Positions 31,579 through 31,658 of a DNA stretch of 31,658 nt are shown one piece after another. The position numbers and the translations under genes were made by a program. How positions within the stretch are numbered: position 1 is the stretch's first letter; every line of letters starts with the position of its first letter. This stretch comes from a virus, in IMG/VR virus record IMGVR_UViG_3300044988_000112, positions 1 to 31,658 of that record; one strand, 5' to 3'. The notes under the pieces are model-generated. The model was not told where the DNA came from and made no database searches. It worked only from the letters and a program-made list of their open reading frames with translations.

Positions 31579-31658
31579 TTAAAGATCTGCTGTAAAAACA
31601 CAACTGCCTTTTTCTTCTAAACATTCTAAAATCTTTTGTCCTAATTCTAAACGAGCAT
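31579..31658 (-). CDS. C-terminal end of an unknown protein (cut by window edge)
   Basis: The last 25 codons of a gene that continues past the right edge, encoding ARLELGQKILECLEEKGSCV and FTADL. The frame is chosen because it is the only one that ends just before the next ribosome site and has a sensible helical sequence. No function can be given. Confidence 0.55.
   Translation of the reverse strand, partial: ARLELGQKILECLEEKGSCVFTADL

Noticed and set aside
1-31658. CRISPR arrays, tRNA genes, integrase or repressor genes
   Set aside because: None seen; the repeats present are coding repeats in the tape measure and fibre genes.

Overview
This window is a stretch of a tailed double-stranded DNA phage genome (or a prophage cut from its host). 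Every convincing gene lies on the minus strand, so transcription runs from high to low coordinates. The DNA is AT-rich, genes are tightly packed with ATGA, TAATG and GTGA overlaps, and most starts have clear AGGA/GGAG-type ribosome sites, which points to a bacterial host. A lysis-type membrane protein resembling the 3-TM gene-transfer-agent holins suggests a Gram-negative host, but the host cannot be named from sequence alone. No integrase, repressor, tRNA or CRISPR array is visible, so lifestyle is unknown. A very long tape measure (2071 aa), a tube protein, a tail terminator and a lambda G/T-like chaperone pair, with no sheath gene seen, suggest siphovirus morphology. The usual rule of about 0.15 nm per residue would give a tail near 300 nm.

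Layout in transcription order: (1) 31.66-30.84 kb, a cluster of tiny genes (one cut by the window edge) ended by a very strong intrinsic terminator with a 23-26 bp perfect stem and 22 T residues. (2) 30.84-30.29 kb, a 549-bp non-coding region with an A/T-only stretch and several dyads, placed where a promoter and packaging site would be expected. (3) 30.29-27.73 kb, packaging genes: small terminase, an unknown gene, large terminase and a Cys-rich protein. (4) 27.7-21.0 kb, adsorption genes: a beta-rich protein, a 1666-aa collagen-like fibre with an S74 self-cleaving chaperone end, a Gly-rich fibre-tip-like protein and a small acidic protein. (5) 21.0-19.6 kb, small genes and the probable lysis block (DUF5675-like protein, holin-like protein). 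(6) 19.6-8.5 kb, head and connector genes: portal, metallophosphoesterase, a giant MuF fusion, scaffold, major capsid, adaptor, head closure, tail terminator, tail tube. (7) 8.4-0 kb, tail: chaperones, gp10-like protein, tape measure and tail-tip proteins, the last cut by the window edge.

The standout is the 1494-aa protein at 12411-16895. Its N-terminus is a phage Mu F-like head-morphogenesis domain, and its C-terminal half is a T7-type single-subunit RNA polymerase. All catalytic motifs are visible: DxRxR, motif A DxSxSG, motif B RxxxKx7YG, the NHSxD segment and motif C HD. MuF proteins are internal head proteins that bind the portal. The straightforward inference is a virion-packaged RNA polymerase that is ejected with the DNA and transcribes the first phage genes, in logic like phage N4 but carried on a different structural scaffold in a probable siphovirus.

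Hairpin terminators after the MuF-polymerase gene, after the tail tube gene and before the tape measure gene divide the structural cluster. Scaffold through tail tube could therefore be expressed as a separate, high-level block.
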